Source: an uncultured Eubacteriales bacterium (GTDB taxonomy: Bacteria; Bacillota; Clostridia; Oscillospirales; CAG-272). From it: a DNA stretch of 64,000 nt. The stretch spans positions 1 through 64,000 of the forward strand of contig CAKSIP010000003.1 of assembly GCA_934462825.1 (NCBI GenBank), in the 5' to 3' direction. The position numbers and the translations under genes are program-made. This document shows positions 43,890-52,949 of the stretch, piece by piece. Numbering within the stretch: the stretch's first letter is position 1; each line of letters opens with the position of its first letter. The notes under the pieces are model-generated. The model worked only from the letters and a program-made list of their open reading frames with translations, was not told where the DNA came from and did not search any database.

Positions 43890-45086
43890 ATGAATCCCAA
43901 AATCGAAAGTCAAGAAAATCCGCAGGCAAAACCGATTTTGACATCCTTTTGCTTTTCGGATGTGCACAACTGCTTTTCCATGTTGGAGCCGCCGTATGTG
44001 CTGAGAAAATCGGCCACGCTGGCCATTGATACACTGCTTGCGACCAAAGGTCAGGTCGATGTGGTGATGATGGGCGGCGATTATATGAGCGATTACCCCG
44101 GCTGGCTCAACTGCTCCAACACCCTGCCGTACGCATACTATCTCGGCTATAAGGCGGCTACCGTGAAGGAATACGCCCGGTTGGCCAAGGACGGCAAGGT
44201 GCTCTACTGTGCCGGCAACCACGATTTTGCCCAAGGCGAGGCGGCTACCGACGGCCCCGGCAAGAACGGCTCCTACAATTCCTTTGAATTTTATTATACC
44301 GGCCCGATGAATCAAACGCCCGGCCCGCTTCCCGACAGCGAGCGTTTTGAAATCGTGGGCGAGCATACCGGGGAGAAATATCTGCTTTGTTACCATTACG
44401 AAATCCGGGGCGTGCACTTTTTGGCGCTGTCCCCCGATCCCGATCAAATCTGGAACACGCAGTGCGTCGGCTTCCATCCGGATTCCTTGACCTGGCTGAA
44501 AAACAAGCTGGAGGAGATCGACCCGGACGGCAAGGAAGTGATTTTCCTGAGCTGCCACTATGCTATGGATCAGAGAGACGCTCGCTCGGAAAATGTGAAT
44601 GAAGGCTTCCACCACGATGATTTCATTGCCGGTACCATCGGCTCGTTGTTGCTCGGACATCGCAATCTGTTCTATATGTACGGCCATTGGACGTGTGCGC
44701 ACAGCTTCCATAAGGGAACAACGGTAAAAAATGTGATCCACTATTACAAGGATCAATCCATTATCCCGATTGAGGGCGACGAGCTTTCCTCGCGTGAGGT
44801 GAAGGATGCGGAAAAGCGCGCCTTCAGCTCCGTGTGGATGGGCGGCTTCCGTTTGGATCATAACGGAAATCAGGAGTATTTTGAGGATGATCCCGTCGAA
44901 GGGTGGGGCGGCTATACCGATAAAAAGCGGAAATTCCCCTCCACGGCAACGCCCAAAATGTCGCAGGGCATGTATATAGATGTGTTTCCCGACCGCGTTG
45001 TGTTTACCATGATGAACTTCGGAAACTATCCCGGTTATGAAACCGAAACGCCCATTGCGCCTTACACGGTGTATCGGAACGATTAA
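43890..45086 (+). CDS. Leaderless single-domain metallophosphoesterase, array member 5
   Basis: A 398-residue phosphoesterase without signal peptide or accessory modules. Motifs are FSDVHN, MGGDYMSDYP, GNHDFAQGEA, SCHYA and GHWTCAH. Residues around the last motif and the HYAMDQRDARSENVN segment resemble member 1 rather than member 4, so members 4 and 5 probably arose from different full-length parents or by independent loss of the 5' part. The ATG is preceded by AAGAGGATAGAGT, 26 bases after member 4. Confidence 0.85.
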   Translation: MNPKIESQENPQAKPILTSFCFSDVHNCFSMLEPPYVLRKSATLAIDTLLATKGQVDVVMMGGDYMSDYPGWLNCSNTLPYAYYLGYKAATVKEYARLAKDGKVLYCAGNHDFAQGEAATDGPGKNGSYNSFEFYYTGPMNQTPGPLPDSERFEIVGEHTGEKYLLCYHYEIRGVHFLALSPDPDQIWNTQCVGFHPDSLTWLKNKLEEIDPDGKEVIFLSCHYAMDQRDARSENVNEGFHHDDFIAGTIGSLLLGHRNLFYMYGHWTCAHSFHKGTTVKNVIHYYKDQSIIPIEGDELSSREVKDAEKRAFSSVWMGGFRLDHNGNQEYFEDDPVEGWGGYTDKKRKFPSTATPKMSQGMYIDVFPDRVVFTMMNFGNYPGYETETPIAPYTVYRND

Positions 45087-45095
45087 ATTCAAGCT

Positions 45096-45129
45096 CTTTC
45101 CGCAAAAGCGTCATTGCTTTTGCAGAAAG
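45096..45129 (+). other. Intercistronic hairpin, array spacer 3
   Basis: CTTTCCGCAAAAGC pairs with GCTTTTGCAGAAAG (one mismatch) between members 5 and 6. It is followed by purine-rich GAAAGG repeats before the next start. Confidence 0.6.
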
Positions 45130-45159
45130 GCAGAAAAATAGAAAGGTAGAAAAACTTAA

Positions 45160-47226
45160 ATGAAAAAAATACGCGTACTTTCCCTATTCTTAACACTGTT
45201 GATGCTGTTGTCGGCGCTCACCGCGTGCCGGCCGTCCCCCAACCCGGATCCGACGCCGACGCCGACACCCACACCGACGCCGGCCCCGATCTATACGACC
45301 ACGATCCTTGAAAACGGCGTGTGCAATTATACCGTTGTCCGTCCGACCGACTGTGACAGCGAAACCAACGCGGCCGCCATGCAGTTGAGAGCGGCGTTGG
45401 CGACCATGACCGAAAAAGGATATATTCCGATGGATGAAGACTTTATCGCGCCTACTCACCAGCCGAAAGAGTTGGAAATCCTGGTGGGCTCTACCAACCG
45501 CGACGAAAGCACGGAAGTGCTTAGCGGCCTGAAATATCAGGACTATAAAATCACGGTAGTGGGCAAAAAGGTCGTTATTGCGGCACATTCGCCGCAGGCC
45601 ATCACAGCGGCCGTGACTTACTTTATTGAAAATTACATCGGAGACAAAAAAGACAACAAGAACGCTACGTTGTCCTTGTCCAGCGAAAACGCCTATACGT
45701 ATCAAGGCACGTATGAGCTGAACGATGTAAAGATCGGCGATACGCCGCTGGAGGAATATCAGTTTGTCCTTCCCGCATCGCGGACGTATGCCCTCAATCG
45801 CTCGTATCAATATTTCCTTTCCGAGGTTCGCCAAAAAACCGGTATTTATCTGAAAACGGTGGAGGATACGCAGGAAGCCTCCGAGCATGAAATTCTGTTT
45901 GGAAACACCAACCGCGCGGAATCGAAAAAATACTATGATGCCGGCATGGCGGATAATACCTATGCCTTTGAATTGGCCGGCCAAAAGCTCGTCATAGCGG
46001 CCTCCTTGGATTACTTTGCCTTTAAGAAAGCCACCGAGGATTTCATCGCCATGCTGACCGCCAAGAATCTCAGCAACAAGCAATTGACAATTGACGTCAG
46101 CAAGCCGATTTTGACATCGTTTGGTATGTCGGATATTCATAACAATTTCGCCATGCTGGAACCGCCGTATGTGTTCCGCAAAAATGCGGCGGCGGCCGTG
46201 GATCAGATTTTGTCAACGCGCGGCCAGGTCGATGTGTTGATGATCGGCGGTGACTTTATGAGCGACTATCCGTCATGGAATTCGTCCGGCCATCTGCCGT
46301 ATGCCTACTTTGTGGGATTCCGCGACCATGCCTCCGAGATCCTTTCCAAGCTGGCTAAGGACGGCAAGGTGATGTATATCGCCGGAAACCATGACTATGC
46401 GCAGGGCGAGAAATCCACCGACGGCCCCGGTAAGAACGGATCTTATAACTCGGCCGACTTCTATTACAACGGCCCCATGAAGGATACGCTTGGGGAACTG
46501 CCCGAAAGCGAAAAGTTTGAGATTGTGGGTACGCATACCGGCGAGAAATATTTGCTGGCGTACCATTATGAGGTCAACGGCGTGCACTTTATCGGCTTTT
46601 CGCCGGATCCGGATAAAATCTGGTCAGAGCAGGGATATGGCTTCAATACCGAAAGCCTGAAGTGGCTGGATAATAAGCTGAAAGAAATTGATCCCAACGG
46701 AGACGCCGTTATTTTCATGAACTGCCATTACGATGTGGCTTATCGGCAGAACGGAGAGCTTTACAGCGTCGGTTCGGCCAGCAACGACCTGGTTCCCATT
46801 CTCAAGAGCCATAAAAACCTTTTCTACTTGTTTGGACACATTCATCATGCCGACGGCAGAGATTATGCCAAGAAGAAAACGGCCGAAGTCGTGGTTCATT
46901 ACTCGGCGAGTGGTACAGCCGTCAATACCAGCCCGGAAGCGACCTCCTATGCCAACAGCGTATCGCGCGGCTTTACCGCTGTGTACATGGGCGCATACCG
47001 CATAGACTATCAGGCGGATCGCTTTGGCTTGGATAAGGTGTACGGCTATGGAGGATATTCGTATAAGCAGTCCTTCCCGTCCACCGCAACGCCCAAGCTG
47101 TCGCAGGGACTTTACATTGCCGTGTATGAGGATCGGGTGGAGTTTCAGTGCGTCAACACCGGTACGTTGAACGGATTTAAAACGTCCGATATTATCGAAC
47201 CCTATACGGTTTATCTGTACAAATAA
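45160..47226 (+). CDS. Metallophosphoesterase lipoprotein, array member 6
   Basis: A 688-residue lipoprotein (lipobox LTAC, then a (TP)n linker) with the same three-part architecture but the most diverged sequence. The first accessory module has ELEILVGSTNRDES, the second HEILFGNTNRAES, both typical of the glycosidase N-terminal-like family. The phosphoesterase has MSDIHN, IGGDFMSDYP, GNHDYAQGEK, NCHYD and GHIHHADG. Alone in the array it keeps the canonical GHxH metal-ligand motif, so it may represent the ancestral active-site form. Probably extracytoplasmic; substrate unknown. Confidence 0.86.
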   Translation: MKKIRVLSLFLTLLMLLSALTACRPSPNPDPTPTPTPTPTPAPIYTTTILENGVCNYTVVRPTDCDSETNAAAMQLRAALATMTEKGYIPMDEDFIAPTHQPKELEILVGSTNRDESTEVLSGLKYQDYKITVVGKKVVIAAHSPQAITAAVTYFIENYIGDKKDNKNATLSLSSENAYTYQGTYELNDVKIGDTPLEEYQFVLPASRTYALNRSYQYFLSEVRQKTGIYLKTVEDTQEASEHEILFGNTNRAESKKYYDAGMADNTYAFELAGQKLVIAASLDYFAFKKATEDFIAMLTAKNLSNKQLTIDVSKPILTSFGMSDIHNNFAMLEPPYVFRKNAAAAVDQILSTRGQVDVLMIGGDFMSDYPSWNSSGHLPYAYFVGFRDHASEILSKLAKDGKVMYIAGNHDYAQGEKSTDGPGKNGSYNSADFYYNGPMKDTLGELPESEKFEIVGTHTGEKYLLAYHYEVNGVHFIGFSPDPDKIWSEQGYGFNTESLKWLDNKLKEIDPNGDAVIFMNCHYDVAYRQNGELYSVGSASNDLVPILKSHKNLFYLFGHIHHADGRDYAKKKTAEVVVHYSASGTAVNTSPEATSYANSVSRGFTAVYMGAYRIDYQADRFGLDKVYGYGGYSYKQSFPSTATPKLSQGLYIAVYEDRVEFQCVNTGTLNGFKTSDIIEPYTVYLYK

Positions 47227-47244
47227 GACGATCAAAATGTCGTC

Positions 47245-47283
47245 GGGGAGTTAAAAAACGCAAAATGCGTTTTTTAACTCCCC
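47245..47283. repeat. Dispersed hairpin family, copy 7
   Basis: Perfect 18-base stem GGGGAGTTAAAAAACGCA with loop AAA, followed by CTTTTTG. It probably terminates the metallophosphoesterase array. Confidence 0.8.
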
Positions 47284-47350
47284 CTTTTTGTTTTTTGCGC
47301 AAGCGGCCATGGGATCGGCGCGTAAGGGAAAACAAATTTCGCCGGAAATG

Positions 47351-47379
47351 GAATTTCCGCGAAAAAAACTCACATACTA
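47351..47379 (+). promoter_or_regulatory. Possible sigma-G/F-type promoter of the ger operon
   Basis: GAATT, 17 bases, CATACTA. The -10 matches the CATnnTA consensus of forespore sigma factors, and known ger operons depend on sigma G. The -35 match is partial. Confidence 0.5.
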
Positions 47380-47419
47380 AAATACAGAAAGTAAAATCCA
47401 AGCAAAAAGGGGAAGCAAT

Positions 47420-48958
47420 ATGGGAGGACAGCCGGCCGATTATGAAAATGTGCGACTGACGGGGCAGCTTTCACGGGATTTGTCTATGGTGCGCCGGATT
47501 TTTCTGCGGGACAGTATTTTGCGGATTCGCCCCTTGTACTGCGTGGCGATTGGGCAAAAATGCGCGGCAGTTTATTTTGACGGGATGGTAAATTCCGATT
47601 TGCTGGTGGAAGGCATTTTTCGGCCCATGACGCAAAGCGCCCCGATTCATTGCCCCCACGGAAATCGTGCGGGCGATACCGATGCGGCCGTTGCATTGCT
47701 GGCCGAGCGCGTGCTGGCGGCGGACGATGTGAAGGTTGTGCAAACGCTTGGGGAGATGCTGCGGGCGGTTATGTACGGCGACACTTTGCTTTTGGTGGAC
47801 GGAAGCACGAGCGCTCTGACGGTGAACAGCAAAGGCTGGAAAACGCGCGGCATTGACGAGCCGGAAGATGAACGTGTGCTGGAAGGCCCGCGGGAAGGCT
47901 TTAACGAGTCCGCTATGATCTCTACGGCACTGTTGCGGCGCAAGCTGCAAACGCCCGATTTTTCGGTGGAGCTTTTGCGAGTGGGACGTCGCACCGATAC
48001 AAAGGTTTACCTGTGCTATCTTGGCAGCCTTGCGCCGCGCCGCCTGGTGAAAGCCTTGCGCCAACGCATTGCGTCCATTGATATTGACGGCATTTTGGAT
48101 GTCAATTATCTCAGTGAGCTGATGAGCGACCGTCCGAGGCAGCTGTTTCGGACATCGGGTACGACCGAGCGTCCTGACGTGGTGGCCGCTCGCCTGCTGG
48201 AAGGACGCATTGCCATTTTGTGTGACGGCAGTCCCATGGCTCTGACGGTGCCCTATCTCTTTTCGGAAAATTTCCAATCGGACGAGGACTATTATCAGCC
48301 GGCTCCGGTGGCTTGTGTCGGTCGGTTTTTGCGCTACCTGAGCTTTTTCCTGTCGATCAGCGTCCCCGCTGTGTATGTGGCGTTGACCGTGTTTCACCGC
48401 CGCCTTTTGCCTACCGCCTTCCTTTTGTCGGTGTCGGCGGCCCGTCAGGGCGTTCCGATTGCATCGGTGACGGAATGCTTGCTTCTGATCCTGATTTTTG
48501 AGATCCTGAAGGAAGCGGGCCTGCGGACTTCGCAAAGCCTTGGCAATGCTTTAAGCATTGTCGGCGGACTTGTCGTGGGGCAAGCGGCGGTGGAAGCCAA
48601 ATTTGTCAGCGCCCCCATGCTGATTATCGTGGCTCTCAGCGGCATTGCCGGCTTGATGGTGCCGCGCTTGCGCGCCCCGGTGTTTTATTTGCGGCTTTTG
48701 CTGGTGATAGCGGCCGCTACCCTTGGACTTTTCGGATATATGGCGGTGATGGCCGCCGTGATCGTTCGGATTTTGTCCCTTCGCTCGTATGGCTTTGACG
48801 AAACGCCGGCGCTGTCTTCGCCGTCTTACCAAAGCTTCAAAGACACAATTCTTCGCGCCCCGATTGGGAAAATGCGGTTGCGCCCGCCTTTGACCGGAAA
48901 CCGGATTCGCCTGAAAATGCAGAAAGGGCGCCGGGCGGAGAGGGACAGGGGTGTTTGA
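47420..48958 (+). CDS. Spore germinant receptor subunit A (GerA family)
   Basis: Inner-membrane subunit of the receptor that senses nutrient germinants in the dormant spore. The 512 residues have a large N-terminal hydrophilic domain (residues 1-290, with SALTVNSKGWKTRGIDEPEDERVLEGPREGF in two parts as the family signature) and a C-terminal membrane domain with about five helices. AAGGGGAAG precedes the ATG. Followed by C and B subunits, giving an A-C-B operon. The germinant cannot be predicted. Confidence 0.93.
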   Translation: MGGQPADYENVRLTGQLSRDLSMVRRIFLRDSILRIRPLYCVAIGQKCAAVYFDGMVNSDLLVEGIFRPMTQSAPIHCPHGNRAGDTDAAVALLAERVLAADDVKVVQTLGEMLRAVMYGDTLLLVDGSTSALTVNSKGWKTRGIDEPEDERVLEGPREGFNESAMISTALLRRKLQTPDFSVELLRVGRRTDTKVYLCYLGSLAPRRLVKALRQRIASIDIDGILDVNYLSELMSDRPRQLFRTSGTTERPDVVAARLLEGRIAILCDGSPMALTVPYLFSENFQSDEDYYQPAPVACVGRFLRYLSFFLSISVPAVYVALTVFHRRLLPTAFLLSVSAARQGVPIASVTECLLLILIFEILKEAGLRTSQSLGNALSIVGGLVVGQAAVEAKFVSAPMLIIVALSGIAGLMVPRLRAPVFYLRLLLVIAAATLGLFGYMAVMAAVIVRILSLRSYGFDETPALSSPSYQSFKDTILRAPIGKMRLRPPLTGNRIRLKMQKGRRAERDRGV

Positions 48959-48995
48959 AATCGAAATTTTGCATAAATCAAAGGAGAGAGAAAAC

Positions 48996-50378
48996 ATGAA
49001 ACTGACGGTACAGATGGAATGCAGGGGGATTCCGAAGCAATACGGACTGCCGAAAAAGCTTCGGGGCAAAAAAACATGGAAGATCGGGGACGGGTGCCCT
49101 TCGGGCTTGGCCGTCTGGGGAGGACTTCTCGCCTTGCATATGGCCAAAAAGGTGTGCAAGGGCTGTCTTGGCTTGCGGAAAAAGCAAAAAGGATGCAGCG
49201 GCCACGCAAAAAGGCAGAAAAAAGATAAAGATAAAGATAAAGATAAAAACAAAACCAAAACCAAAAAGGAAAAAGTCCCAAAGCCTGCCCTCAAAGCCGG
49301 TCACTCCGGCGGGAAACGCGACGCAACCGGCCGTAAAGGCCGGTGCTTCGCGGTGTCGGTTTCCTTGGGGGGAATGGCGCTTGCTCTTTTTTTGTCGGGA
49401 TGCTCGGCCATTCCCGGTTACACGGAGCCGGAAGATCAGTACATTGTATCGGCGCTGGGGTTTGATGTCCGGGATGGATTTTTGTCGGTGACCGCGCGGG
49501 TGGATCGTGCGGACGGGGCAAAGCCGCTCGTCTTTGAAGGGCAAGGAAAAAATGTGGAATATGCCATCAGTCATCTGGGTGGGAGCGACGAAAAGCGCCT
49601 GGAAACGGGACACTGCGCTTTGCTCGTCATCGGTGCCGGCGTAACGCCTTCCTATCTTGCGGAAATTCTCTCCTATTGCGGCCGGAACGATAATATTACG
49701 GTGGCGGCTCATGTGGCGGCGGCCTTTGACGCCGGGGCGCTGTTGCGAACCGAGAGCGGGAGCGGCTACCGCTTGATTGGCGCTTTGCGGGCCAAGGGCG
49801 ACGGCACCGGGCTGGGCGAAGAAAGCCGTTTTTATGAGATCGAGGAGGCGCGTGCCACAAAGGGGAGCTTTGCGCTTCCGTATTTTTATATTTCGGAGGA
49901 AGAAACGGGCTTGTTTGGCCTAAAGGTGTATGCGGACGATGCGGAAACGTGTATTCTTGACCGACGGGAAAGCGCGTTTTTTCGGATTCTCTGCGGAAAA
50001 TTTCGCCAAGGGCGGATTGACTACGATACGAAACACGGCATCGGAAGCGCGCATGTGCTTTTTTGCCATACACAGTTTTCCGCCGAACCGGGTGACAACG
50101 GGATTTTGCGAATCGGGGTGTGGTGCGACCTTTGGCTGGACGGAAAACAACCGATGACAGGGGAGGAAGATGTCGAAACGCTTTCCGCGACCTTGGCCGG
50201 GGAAATGCAGACCTTGTATCAGCAGCTTGCGTCCCGATATGGGGATGTGTTCGGCTTGGCTGCACACGTGGAGCGTGCGCTCCCCCATGCGGCGGATCGT
50301 TGGACACTATCCCCGGAGCAGGGGACGGAGCCGGTGGAGGTGTTTTTCGTTTGCCGCTTGGAGAAAAAGCCGGCATAA
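48996..50378 (+). CDS. Spore germinant receptor lipoprotein subunit C (GerC family) with unusual N-terminal extension
   Basis: The C-terminal two thirds match the Ger(x)C family: lipobox LSGCSAIPGYTEPEDQ, then IVSALGFDVRDG, KNVEYAISHLGG, and the three-domain body ending VEVFFVCRLEKKP. The ATG at 48996 has AAAGGAG nine bases upstream and gives 460 residues, but then about 130 residues precede the lipobox, including Cys-rich and (DK)n segments. A GTG at 48951 would add 15 more. No start codon close to the lipobox was found, so either the extension is real, or the annotated start hides an unusual signal or a sequence error. Second gene of the ger operon. Confidence 0.8.
   Translation: MKLTVQMECRGIPKQYGLPKKLRGKKTWKIGDGCPSGLAVWGGLLALHMAKKVCKGCLGLRKKQKGCSGHAKRQKKDKDKDKDKNKTKTKKEKVPKPALKAGHSGGKRDATGRKGRCFAVSVSLGGMALALFLSGCSAIPGYTEPEDQYIVSALGFDVRDGFLSVTARVDRADGAKPLVFEGQGKNVEYAISHLGGSDEKRLETGHCALLVIGAGVTPSYLAEILSYCGRNDNITVAAHVAAAFDAGALLRTESGSGYRLIGALRAKGDGTGLGEESRFYEIEEARATKGSFALPYFYISEEETGLFGLKVYADDAETCILDRRESAFFRILCGKFRQGRIDYDTKHGIGSAHVLFCHTQFSAEPGDNGILRIGVWCDLWLDGKQPMTGEEDVETLSATLAGEMQTLYQQLASRYGDVFGLAAHVERALPHAADRWTLSPEQGTEPVEVFFVCRLEKKPA
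49224..49247 (+). repeat. Hexanucleotide repeat (GATAAA)x4 in gerC
   Basis: Four exact units encoding Asp-Lys repeats in the N-terminal extension. Copy number changes keep the frame. A similar repeat lies at the 3' end of the DUF1836 gene (59803-59856). Confidence 0.75.
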
Positions 50379-50462
50379 TCCGGGCATGGGAAAGGCAAAG
50401 CAGCAGAAACGGGAAAGGGAAAGAGAAAGAGAAAGAAAAAGAGAAAAGAAAGGAACGTCAAG

Positions 50463-51716
50463 ATGGGAAAATGGGACAACTTTTCGGCAGTGCGGCCGGG
50501 GAAAACAGAGAGGGCGCCAAGACGCGCCAAAGTGAAAAAAGAAGCGGGAGCCGCCGGCGGCGGTGGCGACAGTCGGGGCGGTTTTCCTCGCACGGTCAAG
50601 AGCCAATCGGCGCACGCGCTTCCTTTCAACCGGCTTTCCGGTTCTTTTTCGCTGGCTTTGTTCCTTTCCGCCGGGTGTATGCTGACCGCAGGACGGCAGG
50701 ACGGCGCCACGTTAGCGGAGCTTTTGCTGGCGGCGCTGGCGGCTTTTTTGCTCTTTCCTCCGGTTGCGGCGGGACTGTGCCGCCTCTTTCGTTGGGCTGA
50801 CGACACCGCACGCCGCGAGACGGAGTTTCGTGCTACGGACGCTTCGCTTGGGACGGGACGCATCCGGCTCCGGCGGCTGTGTCGGGACGTTTTCGCGCTG
50901 CTGTTGGCCGTGGCCGCGCTGGTGGTGGCGCTGGCTTCGGTGCACGAATTTACGGATTTTGCCGCCAACGTGATGTTTTTGCATATGCCAATCGCCGCCG
51001 TGGCGGCGGCATTTCTGGCTTTTTGCGCCTACCTTGCCTCTTGCGGCCTGCGAACGGTGGAAAAATTTGCTTTTGTCGCCTTTCTTTTTGTGTTTCTGTG
51101 TGCCGTGTGCCTGTTTTTCTTTTCGTTTCCGCAGTTGGATCGGGAACGGATGATCGCGCAAAGCGCCGCGACGCTTAGCGTTTCCAGCGTTTTTAAGGCC
51201 TTTGTGCGTATATATTTGCCGGGAAGCGTTGCTTTGGCCTTTTTGGCGCTTTCCGGGACGCAAAAACCGAGAAAAAGGAGCGAAGCGCCGGGCAAGGTGC
51301 GCCGCGGTAGGGGAGAAGGCCGTCGCTCCGGCATCGGTGGCGATGCGTCCGAGAAAAAGAGCGGTTGGCCCTGCGCCGGCGCGGTTTTGTACGGCGTGAC
51401 CGGGGGAACCACACTGCTGTTGGTTTGCTTTTTGCATGTCCTTTTGCTTTTCGGCAATGATTTCGGCGGCCGTCAGACCTACCCCTATGCGGCGGCGGTC
51501 AGCACGATCACCGCCGGCAAGCTCTTTTTTCGCATGGAAGGCTTTGCTTATATGATGTATTTTTCCGCGTGCGCCCTTCGCGTGGCGCTTTGCATCTCTC
51601 TGCTTTGCCTGCTTTGCGCGCGTGTGGCGGAGCGCTACCTGCCGAAATCCTTCTTTTCCCGCTCGCTTTCCTTTCTGTTTGGCGGTCTTTTGTTTCTCGG
51701 ACAGCTTTTTCTGTGA
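50463..51716 (+). CDS. Spore germinant receptor permease-like subunit B (GerB family)
   Basis: A 417-residue polytopic protein in the B position of the operon, with about ten hydrophobic segments and SFSLALFLSAG near the start, as in the spore_permease (APC-like) family. Two hydrophilic Lys/Arg/Gly-rich stretches (residues 1-50 and about 270-300) make it longer than the usual 360. AGGA lies nine bases before the ATG, after a 42-base purine tract of GGGAAA/GAGAAA units. Assigned by context, topology and partial similarity, so somewhat less secure than the A and C subunits. Confidence 0.8.
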   Translation: MGKWDNFSAVRPGKTERAPRRAKVKKEAGAAGGGGDSRGGFPRTVKSQSAHALPFNRLSGSFSLALFLSAGCMLTAGRQDGATLAELLLAALAAFLLFPPVAAGLCRLFRWADDTARRETEFRATDASLGTGRIRLRRLCRDVFALLLAVAALVVALASVHEFTDFAANVMFLHMPIAAVAAAFLAFCAYLASCGLRTVEKFAFVAFLFVFLCAVCLFFFSFPQLDRERMIAQSAATLSVSSVFKAFVRIYLPGSVALAFLALSGTQKPRKRSEAPGKVRRGRGEGRRSGIGGDASEKKSGWPCAGAVLYGVTGGTTLLLVCFLHVLLLFGNDFGGRQTYPYAAAVSTITAGKLFFRMEGFAYMMYFSACALRVALCISLLCLLCARVAERYLPKSFFSRSLSFLFGGLLFLGQLFL

Positions 51717-51851
51717 AACCATGCTGTAAAGTGTCACCTCCGGCGCTTTCGCTTCATACACTGACGTTGCGTCCTGTTCCGCTTCCGCAGGGAGCGGGCG
51801 AAGGAAAAGAAGGAGAAAGAAAAGACATAAAGAGAAAGAAAGGACGATTGT

Positions 51852-52892
51852 ATGGCAACGAAAATTTATATTGACCAAGGGCACAACCCGGTCAACCCGA
51901 ATGCCGGGGCCGAAGGCTCCGGGTACCGGGAACAGGATCTGGTTTTTCGGATCGGAATTTTGCTCTCGCAAATTTTAGAAAGCGACGGATATGAAACGCG
52001 TCTGTCTCGTCCGACGGCGCAAACGCAGTTGGGCACCAGCAATCTCAGCTCTTTGCAAAGGCGAGTGAACGAAGCCAACCGTTGGGGGGCAGACTATTTT
52101 ATCACCCTGCATACCAATGCGGCCGAAAATTCGGCGGCGACCGGATCGGAAGCCTTGGTTTATTCGATTCCTTCCCGCGCGTCTCGGCTGGGCGAATCCA
52201 TTTTGCGAGAGCTGACCGAGCTTACGGGACTGCGAAACCGCGGCGTGATCGCCCGGCCGGGACTGTATGTACTGCGCAAAACTACCATGCCGGCGGTGCT
52301 TTTGGAGCTTGGATTTATCAGCAACCCCTCCGATGCGGCGCAGATGGCCAATGAGCCGGAGCTGTTTGCCGAGGGCATTGCCAAGGGAATCGTTGCTTAT
52401 CTTGACACAGTGCCGGCCGGAAAGCCCGCCGGGGAAGCGGTAGCGGCCGCGGCTTTGCCGGAGGTGCGGTATGAGCCGCTCTCGGATTCCCCTCCGGCCA
52501 ACGACGAGGAGGAGAGGGAAAAGCAGGCGCTGCTCCCGGACTACGAACAGTTCCTCTTGGAAAATCCGTGCTTCGGAGAGCTGAAGGTGCAGGCGTATCG
52601 CAGCTTTCAGGCCCTCCCCGTACCCGATGTGAATATCACGGTGTATAAGGTTTTCCGCGACGGCCATCGGGTTTTGTTTTCGGGGAAAACCGATCCCAGC
52701 GGATTGATTGAAAGCATTCGCTTGCCGGCGCCGCCGCGCGGAAATTCGCTCACCCCGGCGGAGAATGTCAAGGCGGCTGTGGTACAGCTTCATGCCGAGG
52801 CGACGGGGTACGTGTCGCAGGAGCAAACGGTGGAGATCTTTGAAAACATGCGGACGATCCAGCCGTTGCAGATGATGCTGAAAGAGGAATAA
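51852..52892 (+). CDS. N-acetylmuramoyl-L-alanine amidase (Amidase_3) with C-terminal beta domain
   Basis: Cleaves the bond between MurNAc and the stem peptide. The N-terminal 190 residues contain the full zinc amidase site: His11 in QGHNP, Glu27 in GYREQD, His87 in LHTNA, and catalytic Glu151 in LLELGFISN. No signal peptide is present, as for cell-lysis or spore/mother-cell amidases such as the CwlC group. After an acidic linker, residues 245-345 form an Ig-like or regulatory beta domain (VPDVNITVYKVFRDGHRV). AAAGGACG precedes the ATG. It sits between the ger operon and a SpoIID-like gene, suggesting a role in spore cortex or mother-cell wall breakdown. Confidence 0.88.
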   Translation: MATKIYIDQGHNPVNPNAGAEGSGYREQDLVFRIGILLSQILESDGYETRLSRPTAQTQLGTSNLSSLQRRVNEANRWGADYFITLHTNAAENSAATGSEALVYSIPSRASRLGESILRELTELTGLRNRGVIARPGLYVLRKTTMPAVLLELGFISNPSDAAQMANEPELFAEGIAKGIVAYLDTVPAGKPAGEAVAAAALPEVRYEPLSDSPPANDEEEREKQALLPDYEQFLLENPCFGELKVQAYRSFQALPVPDVNITVYKVFRDGHRVLFSGKTDPSGLIESIRLPAPPRGNSLTPAENVKAAVVQLHAEATGYVSQEQTVEIFENMRTIQPLQMMLKEE

Positions 52893-52949
52893 CCCGCCTG
52901 TGACCGAAAGAAAAGTGCATTTTTCCCTGAAAGAAAGGAGGCCATGCCA

